Assembly: GCA_034007705.1 (NCBI GenBank)
Contig: JAVEQK010000007.1
Coordinates: 1 to 64,000 of the forward strand
Source of the DNA: UBA10518 sp022837185
Lineage (GTDB): Bacteria; Desulfobacterota; Desulfobulbia; Desulfobulbales; Desulfobulbaceae
Length of the DNA: 64,000 bases
Direction: 5' to 3'
Shown: positions 9,583-18,299 of the stretch, piece after piece
Numbering within the stretch: the stretch's first letter is position 1
Layout: each line of letters opens with the position of its first letter
The notes under the pieces: model-generated
Seen by the model: the letters and a program-made list of their open reading frames with translations, nothing else
The model's database searches: none
Told to the model about the DNA's origin: nothing
Program-made: the position numbers and the translations under genes

Positions 9583-10542
9583 TCACCCGAAAAGAGAGTA
9601 GCCTATCCCGACGGCGCCGATACAGACCATTCTGAAAAGTTGACTGACGACGACCAGCTCCAGGGCGATTCCGGGGGGAAATATGCCGACATAATAGGGC
9701 ACCTGGTGGCGGATGGCCCGGACCGGCGACGCCAGAACATTTCCGACCAGGAGCGCCAGCACCACCTGCTTGGAGCCGAGACTGCTGTCGGCGAGCAGGG
9801 CACCGGCCGCGGCCAGCCCGGCGGAAAATTCCGCGGTGACGTGCATGATGATGATCCCCACTGCCTTGGGGTCGAGCCAGGAAAGGAACCATGCCCTGCC
9901 GGCAACGAATTCCTCGGCGGCGGTGAAAAAACCCGCACGGCCGAGGACAAAGAACAGGACGTACGCCGGCACCATGAAATACAGTATTTTCGGGATCCGC
10001 TCCCGGAATCGGCGGATGCTTTTTTTCAGGGCCTGCCGCCAGGTGATTTTCCGGGCATCCTTCGCTTCGCCGATGCCCTCATCCACTGGCGGGGGCAGCA
10101 TAAGCCGGCCGCAGAGGGCCACCAGCAGGGTCTGAATGGCTGCGGCGGAGAAGGTCAGGCCCACGTAGATAACGGCCGCGCCCTTGATCAGCGGCGCGGT
10201 CAGGAAAAAGACCGTGGGGAGGTGGAGAAAAAAACGGGGAAGACTGTTGAACAGGTTGGCCAGAACCAGTTCCTTCCTGGCGATACGGCCCTGGTCATAT
10301 GCTTCCGACAACATGGCGTTGGCCGAAACCCCGGAAAAAAAAGCCATGGCAAAACTGGCTGCGGCTACGGAGGAAAGGCGGCCGAGACGGATGAGAGGCC
10401 TTGCCAGCAGCGCAAGCCGGTGCGACCAGTTCAGGGCTTCAATGAAGTTGGCGACCACCAGACCCAGGGCGACCAGAAACAGGACCCGCGCCAGGGGCCA
10501 GAGCAGTTGGGCCCATAAGACGGTAAATAAATTTTCTTCCAT
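9583..10542 (-). CDS. Nucleoside-recognition (Gate) domain membrane protein
   Basis: This roughly 319-residue polytopic membrane protein resembles the Gate/nucleoside-recognition family (the fold also seen in SpmA/SpmB and FeoB C-termini). The supporting region is around FSGVSANAMLSEAYDQG, with repeated hydrophobic helices and paired helical bundles. I place the start at the second of two adjacent ATGs, which lies four bases after GGAGG. The open frame extends 68 codons further upstream, but that part is Arg/Pro-rich and unlike the family. The gene is separated from the moxR operon by 102 bases and is divergent from the TPR gene. The transported or sensed ligand is unknown. Confidence 0.75.
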   Translation of the reverse strand: MEENLFTVLWAQLLWPLARVLFLVALGLVVANFIEALNWSHRLALLARPLIRLGRLSSVAAASFAMAFFSGVSANAMLSEAYDQGRIARKELVLANLFNSLPRFFLHLPTVFFLTAPLIKGAAVIYVGLTFSAAAIQTLLVALCGRLMLPPPVDEGIGEAKDARKITWRQALKKSIRRFRERIPKILYFMVPAYVLFFVLGRAGFFTAAEEFVAGRAWFLSWLDPKAVGIIIMHVTAEFSAGLAAAGALLADSSLGSKQVVLALLVGNVLASPVRAIRHQVPYYVGIFPPGIALELVVVSQLFRMVCIGAVGIGYSLFG

Positions 10543-10749
10543 CATTCCTCCGACGGTAACCACCAAAGGGCCGCCTGTAAACCGGGACTTCCGGTGCCGG
10601 CCCGCACGGCATGCCGACAAAGGGACCGGCGGGGCCGTTTTCCTCTCCAGCGCGGAAAATATCGGGACAAACACCTTTCCAACACCACAGTATGGTATTA
10701 TATATCTCCTTAAACCCAAACAAGGCATAAATTCATTCTGGAGCAACGT

Positions 10750-11355
10750 ATGGCAGAATCACAAAACGGAGTTTCACGGCTCACCCTGTTCATAAGCATT
10801 GCCGCGGCTCTGCTCATCGGCTTCCTCTCCGGCATCATTTACAGCGACCGTTCACCGGGACCGGGCGGAGAGATGACCCAACAGCCGGGCCAGCCCGCGC
10901 AGCAGCAGGCTGCCCAGTTGGAGCAGACCATCGCCTCTCTCCAGCTGGCGGCGCAGCAGAACCCCAATAACGCAGAAATCTGGACCCGTCTCGGCCATGC
11001 CTATTTCGATTCCGACCAGCCGGCCAAGGCCATTGAGGCGTACACCAAATCCCTGGCCATCATTCCCGACAATCCCCCGGTGCTGACCGATCTGGGCGTC
11101 ATGTACCGCCGGAACGGCGAGCCGGACAAAGCCATCGAAATGTTCGACAAGGCCCTGGAAATCAATCCCACCCTGGAGCAGGCGATGTTCAACAAGGGAA
11201 TCGTCCTGATGAACGACCTCGGCGACATCAACGGCGCCCTTGTAACCTGGAAGAAGCTGCTGCAGGTCAATCCGGAGGCCAAGGGACCCACGGGCGTGCC
11301 CGTTTCGACAATGGTCGAGGACATCTCCAGGCAGGTACAGGCAGGCGGCGAGTAA
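10750..11355 (+). CDS. Membrane-anchored tetratricopeptide repeat protein
   Basis: The 201-residue protein has an N-terminal membrane anchor (about residues 10-30, LTLFISIAAALLIGFLSGII) and a Gln-rich linker. At least three TPR units follow (around NAEIWTRLGHAYFDSDQPAKAI, split here as NAEIWTRLGHAY and the repeats after it). The C-terminal tail resembles NrfG/CcmI-like TPR proteins used in cytochrome c maturation, but no Ccm gene is nearby, so the partner is unknown. A GGAG ribosome site lies eight bases before the ATG. A TATTATATAT-rich stretch at about 10692-10706 may be its promoter. Confidence 0.85.
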   Translation: MAESQNGVSRLTLFISIAAALLIGFLSGIIYSDRSPGPGGEMTQQPGQPAQQQAAQLEQTIASLQLAAQQNPNNAEIWTRLGHAYFDSDQPAKAIEAYTKSLAIIPDNPPVLTDLGVMYRRNGEPDKAIEMFDKALEINPTLEQAMFNKGIVLMNDLGDINGALVTWKKLLQVNPEAKGPTGVPVSTMVEDISRQVQAGGE

Positions 11356-11761
11356 CCCCCGGGCCTTCCATCCTTCGCCTTGCCGGCAAGGGAGCTCCCA
11401 TCCCCAGCCGGCGGACGCAAGCGAAGGGCCCGGTCAGCTCCGGGACAGCGTACATATCCCTTTGAAACGGACCATCCGGCGGGTACGGAAACCGATTCTC
11501 CCCCGCCGGGATCCCCTCTTTCGCCCTTTTCATTCCCGGGGCCCGGACGGACGGCGGACAATCCGCCAATCTCCTCTTCCAATCGGGCGCAAAGCCCTGC
11601 AGGGATTGTTTCCCGGTCTTTCACCGGACATGCTTTCTTGCTTGACAGGGTATTGCAGTAACTATATATTTTATAATTTCTCTCCTGACAGGAGACGAAC
11701 AGGTTCATTCTTTCATTGCCCCGCGGCAATATCAGGTTTCAATCAGATAAAAGGGCTTTCA
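11356..11761 (+). other. Intergenic leader before ilvB
   Basis: This 400-base gap holds no gene I can support. Just after the TPR stop codon there is a long GC-rich inverted pair (CCGGGCCTTC near 11359 with GAAGGGCCCGG near 11423; also CCTTCGC/GCGAAGG) without a T-run. It is possibly a rho-independent-like or mRNA-end structure. The 3' part carries the ilvB promoter. I looked for a leader peptide rich in Leu, Ile or Val codons, as in classical ilv attenuators, and did not find one. Confidence 0.5.
11642..11670 (+). promoter_or_regulatory. Sigma70-type promoter of ilvB
   Basis: A perfect -35 box TTGACA (11642-11647) is followed by a 17-base spacer and TATATT (11665-11670), a one-mismatch -10 box. 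It lies about 85 bases before the ilvB ATG in an AT-rich patch, and is one of the best promoter matches in the window. Confidence 0.75.
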
Positions 11762-13462
11762 ATGACAAAAATTACCGGTGCGCAGGCAATCATCAAATGC
11801 CTGAAGGAAGAAGGGGTCCGCATAATATTCGGCTTTCCGGGTGGTGCTGTCATCGACCTGTATGACGAACTGCTCAATTCGGATATTCAGCATATACTTG
11901 TCCGCCACGAGCAGGGCGCCGTCCACGCGGCCGACGGCTATGCCCGGGCAACCGGCGAGGTCGGCGTGGCGCTCCTCACCTCGGGGCCCGGCGCCACCAA
12001 CGGCGTCACGGCCATCGCCACCGCCTATTGTGATTCAATACCCCTGGTTGTGTTGACCGGCCAGGTCCCCACCGCGCTCATCGGCAACGACGCGTTCCAG
12101 GAGGTTGACATCGTCGGCATCACGAGACCCTGCACCAAGCACAATTACCTGGTCAGCAATCCCAACGACCTGGTGCAGACCCTGCGCGAGGCATTCTATC
12201 TCGCCTCCACCGGCCGTCCCGGACCGGTGCTCGTTGACCTGCCCAAGGATGTGGTGGCGTCCATGATCACCTACCCGGAAAAGAAAAAAATCAAAATGCA
12301 GACCTATCAGCCCAACTACGACCCCCATCCCGGCCAGGTTGAAAAGGCCTGCAAGGCGATACTGAACGCCAAACGGCCCGTTCTGTACATCGGCGGAGGC
12401 GTCATCCTGTCCAACGCCAACAAGGAAGTGACCGAGCTGGCCGAGAAAATCCAGGCCCCGGTGACCATGACCCTTATGGGACTGGGCGGCTTTCCCGGCT
12501 CCAGTCCCCTGTCGATGGGCATGCTGGGCATGCATGGCAGTTATGCCGCCAACATGTCGGTGGCCAAAAGCGACCTGCTCATCGCCGTCGGGGCCCGCTT
12601 CGACGACCGGGTCACCGGCCGGCTCGACGCCTTTGCCCCCCACGCCAGGATTATCCATATCGACATCGATCCGACTTCGATCAGCAAAAATGTCAAGGTG
12701 GACATCCCGATAGTGGCGGACTGCAGGATCGCCCTGCGGGAGATGAACGCCTGGTTTGACAAGTCTCCGGATTTCGATGCCGCAGCCAGTGCCAAAAAAC
12801 ACCGGCCATGGCTGGATGAGATTGCCGAGTGGCAGAAAAAACACCCCCTGTCCTACCAGGAGAAGGGCGATATCATCAAACCGCAATACGTGGTGCAGAA
12901 GATAGATGAACTCACCGGCGGCGATGCCATCATCACCACCGAAGTCGGCCAGAACCAGATGTGGGCCGCCCAGTTTTACAAGTTCAACAAGCCGCGCCGC
13001 CTGCTGACCTCCGGCGGGCTGGGCACCATGGGATACGGGCTTCCCGCCGCCATTGGCGCCAAGCTGGCCTTCCCCGAAGCCACGGTTATCGACATCGCCG
13101 GTGACGGCTCCATCCAGATGAACATCCAGGAGTTGGCAACTGCCCGGCAGTGGGGGGCGAAGGTGAAAGTCGCCATCCTCAACAACAATTATCTCGGCAT
13201 GGTCCGGCAGTGGCAGGAACTGTTCTACAACCGCCGCTATTCCGCGACCCCGATGGAGGTTACCCCTGATTTTGTCGAACTGGCCAAGGCCTACGGCGCC
13301 GTGGGCCTGCGGGCCAGAACAAAGGACGAGGTTGTCCCGGTGATCAGGGAAGCGCTGGCAACGGACAACGTCGTCATCATGGATTTTGTCATCGACCGCG
13401 AGGAAGGCGTTTTCCCGATGGTGCCGGCGGGAAAGGCCACCACCGAAATGCTGCTTGTCTAA
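11762..13462 (+). CDS. ilvB: Acetolactate synthase large subunit
   Basis: IlvB is the thiamine-diphosphate subunit of acetolactate/acetohydroxybutyrate synthase, the first common step of branched-chain amino acid synthesis. The 566-residue product has the catalytic Glu context RHEQGAVHAADGYARATG and the ThDP-binding GDGSIQMNIQEL...NNNYLGMVRQW region. The start is the ATG opening MTKITGAQAI, six bases after AAAGGG; the frame is open further upstream but that part has no family match. The gene follows the promoter at 11642 and precedes ilvN. Confidence 0.97.
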   Translation: MTKITGAQAIIKCLKEEGVRIIFGFPGGAVIDLYDELLNSDIQHILVRHEQGAVHAADGYARATGEVGVALLTSGPGATNGVTAIATAYCDSIPLVVLTGQVPTALIGNDAFQEVDIVGITRPCTKHNYLVSNPNDLVQTLREAFYLASTGRPGPVLVDLPKDVVASMITYPEKKKIKMQTYQPNYDPHPGQVEKACKAILNAKRPVLYIGGGVILSNANKEVTELAEKIQAPVTMTLMGLGGFPGSSPLSMGMLGMHGSYAANMSVAKSDLLIAVGARFDDRVTGRLDAFAPHARIIHIDIDPTSISKNVKVDIPIVADCRIALREMNAWFDKSPDFDAAASAKKHRPWLDEIAEWQKKHPLSYQEKGDIIKPQYVVQKIDELTGGDAIITTEVGQNQMWAAQFYKFNKPRRLLTSGGLGTMGYGLPAAIGAKLAFPEATVIDIAGDGSIQMNIQELATARQWGAKVKVAILNNNYLGMVRQWQELFYNRRYSATPMEVTPDFVELAKAYGAVGLRARTKDEVVPVIREALATDNVVIMDFVIDREEGVFPMVPAGKATTEMLLV

Positions 13463-13537
13463 AACGGCTTCATCTGCCAGGCCCCGGACCCGCTGCAGGA
13501 AAGCGCAGAGATACTAAAGGATCACAGGATTCAGACC

Positions 13538-14020
13538 ATGAAACACACACTTTCCGTCCTTCTTCAAAACAAACCCGGCGCCCTTTCAAGGGTCACCGGC
13601 CTGTTCAGCGGCCGCGGCTTCAATATTGAAAGCCTGTGCGTGGCCGAGACCCTTGATCCCAAGGTGTCCTGCCTGACCCTTGTGACCCGAGGCCATGAAC
13701 ATATCATTGAGCAGATCACCAAGCAGCTGCACAAGCTCATCGATGTCATCAAGGTGACGGACATCAGCGAGGGCGAATTTGTTGAAAGGGAAATGGTCCT
13801 GATCAGGGTAAAGGCCGAGGTCAACACCAGGGCCGAGGTCCTGCGCGTCATCGATATTTTCCGCGGCAAGGTGGTCGATGTCAGCCCGACTTCCTATGCC
13901 GTCGAAATAACCGGACCGGAAAGCAAAATCAAGGCGGTGATCGATATCCTCAGGCCCATCGGCATCAAGGAAATCATTCGGACCGGCACCATAGCCATGG
14001 CCCGTGCGCCGAAAAAATAA
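13538..14020 (+). CDS. ilvN: Acetolactate synthase small (regulatory) subunit
   Basis: The 160-residue regulatory subunit carries the N-terminal ACT domain (LQNKPGALSRVTGLFSGRGF), which binds valine for feedback control. A C-terminal ALS_ss_C domain follows. The length is typical of the IlvH/IlvN long form. The gene lies 75 bases after ilvB. No ilvC follows, unlike many relatives where ilvBN is joined by ilvC; here psd and pssA come next. Confidence 0.96.
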   Translation: MKHTLSVLLQNKPGALSRVTGLFSGRGFNIESLCVAETLDPKVSCLTLVTRGHEHIIEQITKQLHKLIDVIKVTDISEGEFVEREMVLIRVKAEVNTRAEVLRVIDIFRGKVVDVSPTSYAVEITGPESKIKAVIDILRPIGIKEIIRTGTIAMARAPKK

Positions 14021-14128
14021 ACCGGCATCGACGGCGGCGCGGCAGAAGGGAACGGCACGGATCCCGCCCTGCCCGCGCTTCCGGTTCGCACCGATCAAGG
14101 ATCTCAACGGATACCGGCCAGTCAGCCC

Positions 14129-14782
14129 ATGAAAAAAACAGCAATTCCCGTTGCCCTCGAGGGATACCCGTTTATTCTCTTCGGCGCTTTCGCCACCCTG
14201 ATCCTTGCCCTGCTGGAACTGTCCCTGGCCGCTGTGCCGGCACTGATCCTGACTGGCCTTGTCACCTGGTTCTTCCGTGATCCCGACAGGGTGACCCCCG
14301 ACAACGGCGGTGTTTTTGTTGCACCCGCCGACGGCAAGATCATTGCCGTGGAAAGAATGCAGGACCAGCGCTTCGGCAACGAAGAGGTCCACAAGATTTC
14401 CATTTTCATGAACGTTTTCAATGTCCATGTCAACCGCTTTCCCTTTGCCGGCACGGTCGAACGGGTGCATCTGCAGCCCGGAAAGTTTTATTCCGCCGAT
14501 TCCTCCCGGGGGGCGCTGCAGAATGAATACTGCGCCCTGACCGTCCTGACCGGCGACAATCTCAGGTACGGAGTTGTACAGGTCGCGGGCCTCATAGCCC
14601 GCCGGATTGTCTGCTGGGCGGAAAAAGGGGACGTCCTGCAGACGGGCCAGCGCTTCGGCCTGATCCGTTTCGGTTCAAGAGTGGACCTGTACCTGCCTCT
14701 CCAGGTTGAACCTGATGTACAAACGGGCGACAAAGTCAGAGCTGGGGAGACGGTGATTGCACACCTGACCGGGCCGGCCTGA
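14129..14782 (+). CDS. psd: Phosphatidylserine decarboxylase proenzyme
   Basis: Psd converts phosphatidylserine to phosphatidylethanolamine. The 217-residue protein is the short bacterial form. Two N-terminal membrane segments (about residues 14-47) anchor it. The core has NVHVNRFPFAG with the conserved His, and a self-cleavage site RFGS in which Gly182-Ser183 would be split to form the pyruvoyl group. It sits after ilvN and before pssA, its substrate-making partner. The ATG has no strong Shine-Dalgarno sequence. Confidence 0.95.
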   Translation: MKKTAIPVALEGYPFILFGAFATLILALLELSLAAVPALILTGLVTWFFRDPDRVTPDNGGVFVAPADGKIIAVERMQDQRFGNEEVHKISIFMNVFNVHVNRFPFAGTVERVHLQPGKFYSADSSRGALQNEYCALTVLTGDNLRYGVVQVAGLIARRIVCWAEKGDVLQTGQRFGLIRFGSRVDLYLPLQVEPDVQTGDKVRAGETVIAHLTGPA

Positions 14783-14801
14783 CGATTTGTACTCTTTTTG
14801 T

Positions 14802-14831
14802 TTGTAATTCATATTCCACCTATCGTAAGAT
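14802..14831 (+). promoter_or_regulatory. Possible promoter before pssA
   Basis: TTGTAA (14802-14807), an 18-base spacer and TAAGAT (14826-14831) form a weak sigma70-like pair in an AT-rich patch between psd and pssA. The 212-base gap allows a separate transcript, but the match is moderate. Confidence 0.35.
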
Positions 14832-14994
14832 ACACTAGCATCCTGCGGAAAAGTCAGGACCATTGCTGGGGGAGCATGGTCATGGGCGGTCAGTCCTGCT
14901 GAACCGCCGGGAAAACGACTTTTCCGGGGAAAGCCCGCTTCATCTGCCCGGATGTCGCCCGCATGGCGCCTCCCGAAAAAAAAGGTTTGTATTG

Positions 14995-15729
14995 ATGGAA
15001 ACACCGACCAGCTCCAAATTTTATCCGTTGCCTTGCCTTCTGACCTGCTGCAGCCTGTTCAGCGGCTTTTACTCCATTGTCACGGCCATCAACGGCCATT
15101 ATTTCGCGGCCGCTGTGGCCATTATTGTCGCCGCCGTCTTTGACGGCCTGGACGGCCGCGTGGCCCGCCTGACGGGATCAACCAGTTCCTTCGGTATGGA
15201 GCTCGATTCCCTCTGCGACCTGGTATCTTTCGGGGTTGCCCCAGCCCTGCTCGCCTATCTCTGGGCCCTGACTCCCTACGGACGCTACGGCTGGCTGGCC
15301 GCTTTCCTGTACGTGGCCACCACCGCCCTGCGCCTGGCCAGGTTCAACACCCAGCCTTCCACGGATCCTGATTTTGTCGGTCTCCCCTGTCCGGCGGCGG
15401 CAATGATGATCGCGACCTCCGTCATGTTCAGCCGTTTTCTCGGCGCCGAAGGCACCGTCAAGCACGTTTCCATCCTGCTGCTGGTGTACGTGCTGTCATA
15501 CCTGATGGTCAGCAGCCACCGCTACCTCAGTTTCAAGCAAATGGACTTCACCAGGGCGAGAGCTTTTCAGATCGTTGTTTTCATGTTCCTCTTTCTCATC
15601 CTGCTGGCCACGGAACCTCCGGTCACCCTGTTCGCCGTTGCCTTGATTTACGTTTTATCCGGCCCGGTTCTTGCCGTATACGGCCTCTTCAGGAAAGAAA
15701 AGGTGGCCGCCGGAAAAAAGGCCTCATAG
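14995..15729 (+). CDS. pssA: CDP-diacylglycerol--serine O-phosphatidyltransferase
   Basis: PssA joins CDP-diacylglycerol and serine, giving phosphatidylserine for Psd. The CDP-alcohol phosphotransferase motif is seen as FDGLDGRVARLTGSTSSFGMELDSL (split: DGLDGRVAR ... G ... FGMELDSL), and the 244-residue protein has many membrane segments. The start is the ATG opening METPTSSKF, a few bases after AAAAAAGG. The 44 codons open upstream do not resemble the family. It forms a pathway pair with psd. Confidence 0.95.
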   Translation: METPTSSKFYPLPCLLTCCSLFSGFYSIVTAINGHYFAAAVAIIVAAVFDGLDGRVARLTGSTSSFGMELDSLCDLVSFGVAPALLAYLWALTPYGRYGWLAAFLYVATTALRLARFNTQPSTDPDFVGLPCPAAAMMIATSVMFSRFLGAEGTVKHVSILLLVYVLSYLMVSSHRYLSFKQMDFTRARAFQIVVFMFLFLILLATEPPVTLFAVALIYVLSGPVLAVYGLFRKEKVAAGKKAS

Positions 15730-15797
15730 CCTGAACAGCGATTCCGCGCCCGGGCACGGGGGCGCATGCCTGCTGCAATCCTTTCGATACCGGTCCA

Positions 15798-16436
15798 TTG
15801 CGAATCACCGGCGGAACAGCCAAAAACAGGAAACTTCTCAGCCCGGGGTCCGGGTGGAAGGAAGATGTCCGGCCAACGGGCGACCGGGTCCGGGAAGCGG
15901 TATTCTCCATCCTCGGCGGCAGGGTGCGGGGAGCCCTGGTGCTGGATCTTTATGCGGGGAGCGGCAGCCTGGGGCTGGAAGCCCTGAGCCGGGGGGCGGC
16001 AAAAGCCGTCTTCGTCGACCGCTCACCCCTCTGTCTGGAGTTGATCCGGCGCAACGTGCAGCAATGTTTCCCCCGGGCGGCGATTGAATTGGTGCGGCTC
16101 GACCTCCGAAGACCTGGAAGTTTCACCATGCTGAAAAGGCCTGGAGCCGCCGCGCGGCAATTCGATCTGATTTTCCTGGACCCCCCCTACCAGAAAAAAC
16201 TGGCGGAAACGACCCTGGCAATGGTAGATAAAACGGGGCTCCTGGCCGCGGGCGGCCTTGTCATTGCCGAAGAGAGACGGAACGCGGTCATGCCCGTGCT
16301 GACCGGCCGACTGTCTTTGCATGACCAACGCCGCTACGGCGAAACAGGCATCTGGATATACGGGGCCGACTTCGTGGAAGAAAAATCCAGCCCGGCAGCG
16401 GCAACCCCATACCATCACCATCCGACGGAAACATGA
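15798..16436 (+). CDS. rsmD: 16S rRNA (guanine(966)-N(2))-methyltransferase
   Basis: RsmD methylates G966 of 16S rRNA with S-adenosylmethionine. The 212-residue protein starts with the family signature MRITGG(T), contains VRPTGDRVREAVFSIL and the SAM-binding LDLYAGSGSLGLEAL, and has the catalytic DPPY motif (IFLDPPYQ). The start codon is TTG. Its stop overlaps the coaD start by 4 bases (ATGA). The rsmD-coaD pair is common in bacteria. Confidence 0.95.
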   Translation: MRITGGTAKNRKLLSPGSGWKEDVRPTGDRVREAVFSILGGRVRGALVLDLYAGSGSLGLEALSRGAAKAVFVDRSPLCLELIRRNVQQCFPRAAIELVRLDLRRPGSFTMLKRPGAAARQFDLIFLDPPYQKKLAETTLAMVDKTGLLAAGGLVIAEERRNAVMPVLTGRLSLHDQRRYGETGIWIYGADFVEEKSSPAAATPYHHHPTET

Positions 16437-16936
16437 CCGAAACCAAACCACCTTCAGTAGCTGTTTATCCCGGAACATTCGACCCCATCACCAACGGCCA
16501 CGTCGATATCATCAAGCGCGCCTTGCGGATGTTTGACAAAGTCATCATCGTCATTGCGGTCAACACCCAGAAAACGCCCCTTTTTTCCATCGAGGAGCGC
16601 ATCGACATGATCAATCAGTGTTTCTCCAGCACCAACGACCGCATCCAGGTCGACATCACCACCGGCCTGATCGTCGATTTCGCGGTGAAGAACGACGCCT
16701 GTGCCATAGTTCGCGGCCTGCGGGCCGTATCGGATTTTGACTACGAATTTCAGCTGGCCCTGATGAACAGAAAGCTTGAACGGCGGGTGGAGACTGTTTT
16801 TCTGATGACCGGCTTCCGCTGGATTTTCATCAGTTCAAGCATCATCAAGGATGCGGCCAGACATGGGGGTGATATCAGCGGGGTCGTGCCGGCCCACGTC
16901 AGGAACGCCCTGGCGGAGAAATTCAGCCGCGGCTGA
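16433..16936 (+). CDS. coaD: Phosphopantetheine adenylyltransferase
   Basis: CoaD transfers AMP to 4'-phosphopantetheine, the penultimate step of coenzyme A synthesis. The 167-residue product shows the nucleotidyltransferase motif GTFDPITNGH near the start and RGLRAVSDFDYEFQLALMN. It ends with the ISSSIIK-type motif. The other CoA gene in the window, coaE, is far away at 55523. The start overlaps rsmD. Confidence 0.97.
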   Translation: MTETKPPSVAVYPGTFDPITNGHVDIIKRALRMFDKVIIVIAVNTQKTPLFSIEERIDMINQCFSSTNDRIQVDITTGLIVDFAVKNDACAIVRGLRAVSDFDYEFQLALMNRKLERRVETVFLMTGFRWIFISSSIIKDAARHGGDISGVVPAHVRNALAEKFSRG

Positions 16937-16952
16937 TGTCCCGTCCCATGCC

Positions 16953-17390
16953 ATGGTTCCCCGTATCCCCCAACAGGATCCCGGCCGGAGGCGTTTTCTG
17001 GCGAAACTGCTGAAATGGATGACGTCGGTCACCCTGGCAGTCCTGGCCTTCCCCCTGCTCCGCTTTACCGGGTTCACGGTCAAGCCCCAGCCCCGCTATA
17101 TCAAGGTGAACAAGAATCTCGCCGTCGGGGGCAGCCATACCGATCACGATTTCATTCTCTTTCTCCTTGAAGACGGACCCGTCGCTGTTTCCCGCCGTTG
17201 CACGCATCTGGGCTGCAGGGTCAACTACCGGCAGGAGTCGGACATCATAGAATGTCCCTGTCATCAGAGCCGGTTTACCCCGGAGGGGAAAGTGGTTGCC
17301 GGGCCGGCGCAAAAGGATCTGCCGAACTATCCCGTGCGGGTGCTGCAGGATGAAAACGGCATGACGTCAGGCTACGAAGTAACCGTATGA
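16953..17390 (+). CDS. petC: Rieske [2Fe-2S] protein of a cytochrome b complex
   Basis: The 145-residue protein has an N-terminal GRRRFL stretch that could act as a Tat-type signal. One membrane anchor follows (about residues 22-40). The Rieske domain holds CTHLGC (residues 83-88) and CPCHQS (101-106). C83, H85, C101 and H104 would bind the cluster, with C88 and C103 as the disulfide. The start is the ATG 17 bases after the coaD stop; nearer ATGs are out of frame. The stop overlaps the cytochrome b start by 4 bases, so the two are a quinol-oxidising pair. Export of such proteins usually needs Tat, and the window's tatC is frameshifted. Confidence 0.93.
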   Translation: MVPRIPQQDPGRRRFLAKLLKWMTSVTLAVLAFPLLRFTGFTVKPQPRYIKVNKNLAVGGSHTDHDFILFLLEDGPVAVSRRCTHLGCRVNYRQESDIIECPCHQSRFTPEGKVVAGPAQKDLPNYPVRVLQDENGMTSGYEVTV

Positions 17391-18259
17391 CCACGCCTCC
17401 CGTTTTCGACAGACCCGCTTTCTCCCTGAAGGAGCGGTTCATCGGCATCCGCTGGGGCGGCGGCGCCCTGGTCAGCCTCTACATATCGGTCATTTCCGGC
17501 GTCATCGTGGCCCTCCAGTACAACCCCGCCGAACCGTTCTACTCGACCACGGTGATAGAACTGATCGCCCCGTACGGTTCATTCTGGCGGGCAATGCACT
17601 ACTATTCCAGCCAGGCATTTCTGCTGCTGCTGATCTGCCATTTTATCGCCGTGGTCTGGGAGAACACCCATTACTACAGCCGCTCGACCTGGGTCCGCCT
17701 GACAATGAGCCTGCCCGTGACCATTCTGCTCCTGTTCACCGGCTATGTGCTCAGGGATGATGCAACGGGTGAAGCGGCCGGCCTGATCGCCGAGAACATC
17801 ATGCTTTCCATCCCAATCATCGGCGAATGGATGAACAATCTCCTGCTGTCGATAACGGACAACGGCGTGAAAAGGGTGTACGTCAACCATATTGCCGGCC
17901 TGATGATTGCCGGCGGCTACTGCGTCTGGCCGCATCTCCGCCGCTACTCAACCCGCTGGCGCTCCCATGTGGGGTTGACCTGCGCGCTGCTCCTGCTGTC
18001 GATTTTCCTGACCGCGCCCATTGAACCGCAGCGCTTCGGCATCACGCACATTGCCGGGCCCTGGTTTTTCCTCGGCCTCCAGGAAGCATTGCGCTATGTC
18101 CACCCTTTCTGGGCCGGCGTCGTCCTGCCCGGCATTATTGTGGCGGCGCTGCTCAAGCTCCCGCACAAGGGAAAGGCGCGGTTCGGCTATCTTGTTTTCA
18201 TCGGCCTGTGGCTGGTATTCTACGGAGTATTGAGCGGGTTCAGCTACATGCGGATATGA
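17387..18259 (+). CDS. petB: Cytochrome b (b6 plus subunit IV-like fusion)
   Basis: The 290-residue membrane protein has about seven membrane helices: four cytochrome b6-like and three subunit IV-like. The haem ligand pairs are H71/H85 (13 residues between) and H168/H183 (14 between); the latter spacing is the b6 type. Where most cytochromes b have a PEWY Qo motif, this one has GPWF (residues 224-227). Aligned by eye, the b6 Cys that binds haem ci is not conserved. No cytochrome c or c1 gene follows, so the electron acceptor of the complex lies elsewhere. It is coupled to the Rieske gene by an ATGA overlap. Confidence 0.93.
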   Translation: MTTPPVFDRPAFSLKERFIGIRWGGGALVSLYISVISGVIVALQYNPAEPFYSTTVIELIAPYGSFWRAMHYYSSQAFLLLLICHFIAVVWENTHYYSRSTWVRLTMSLPVTILLLFTGYVLRDDATGEAAGLIAENIMLSIPIIGEWMNNLLLSITDNGVKRVYVNHIAGLMIAGGYCVWPHLRRYSTRWRSHVGLTCALLLLSIFLTAPIEPQRFGITHIAGPWFFLGLQEALRYVHPFWAGVVLPGIIVAALLKLPHKGKARFGYLVFIGLWLVFYGVLSGFSYMRI

Positions 18260-18299
18260 CGGGAAGGTCCGGGAGGGCGGTATCCGCAGGGGAAGGCGG

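Noticed and set aside
10546..10746. N-terminal extension of the Gate-domain protein
   Set aside because: Arg/Pro-rich with no family match; the ATG at 10542 follows GGAGG.
11356..11641. Classical ilv leader-peptide attenuator
   Set aside because: No short frame rich in Leu, Ile or Val codons and no hairpin with T-run just before ilvB.
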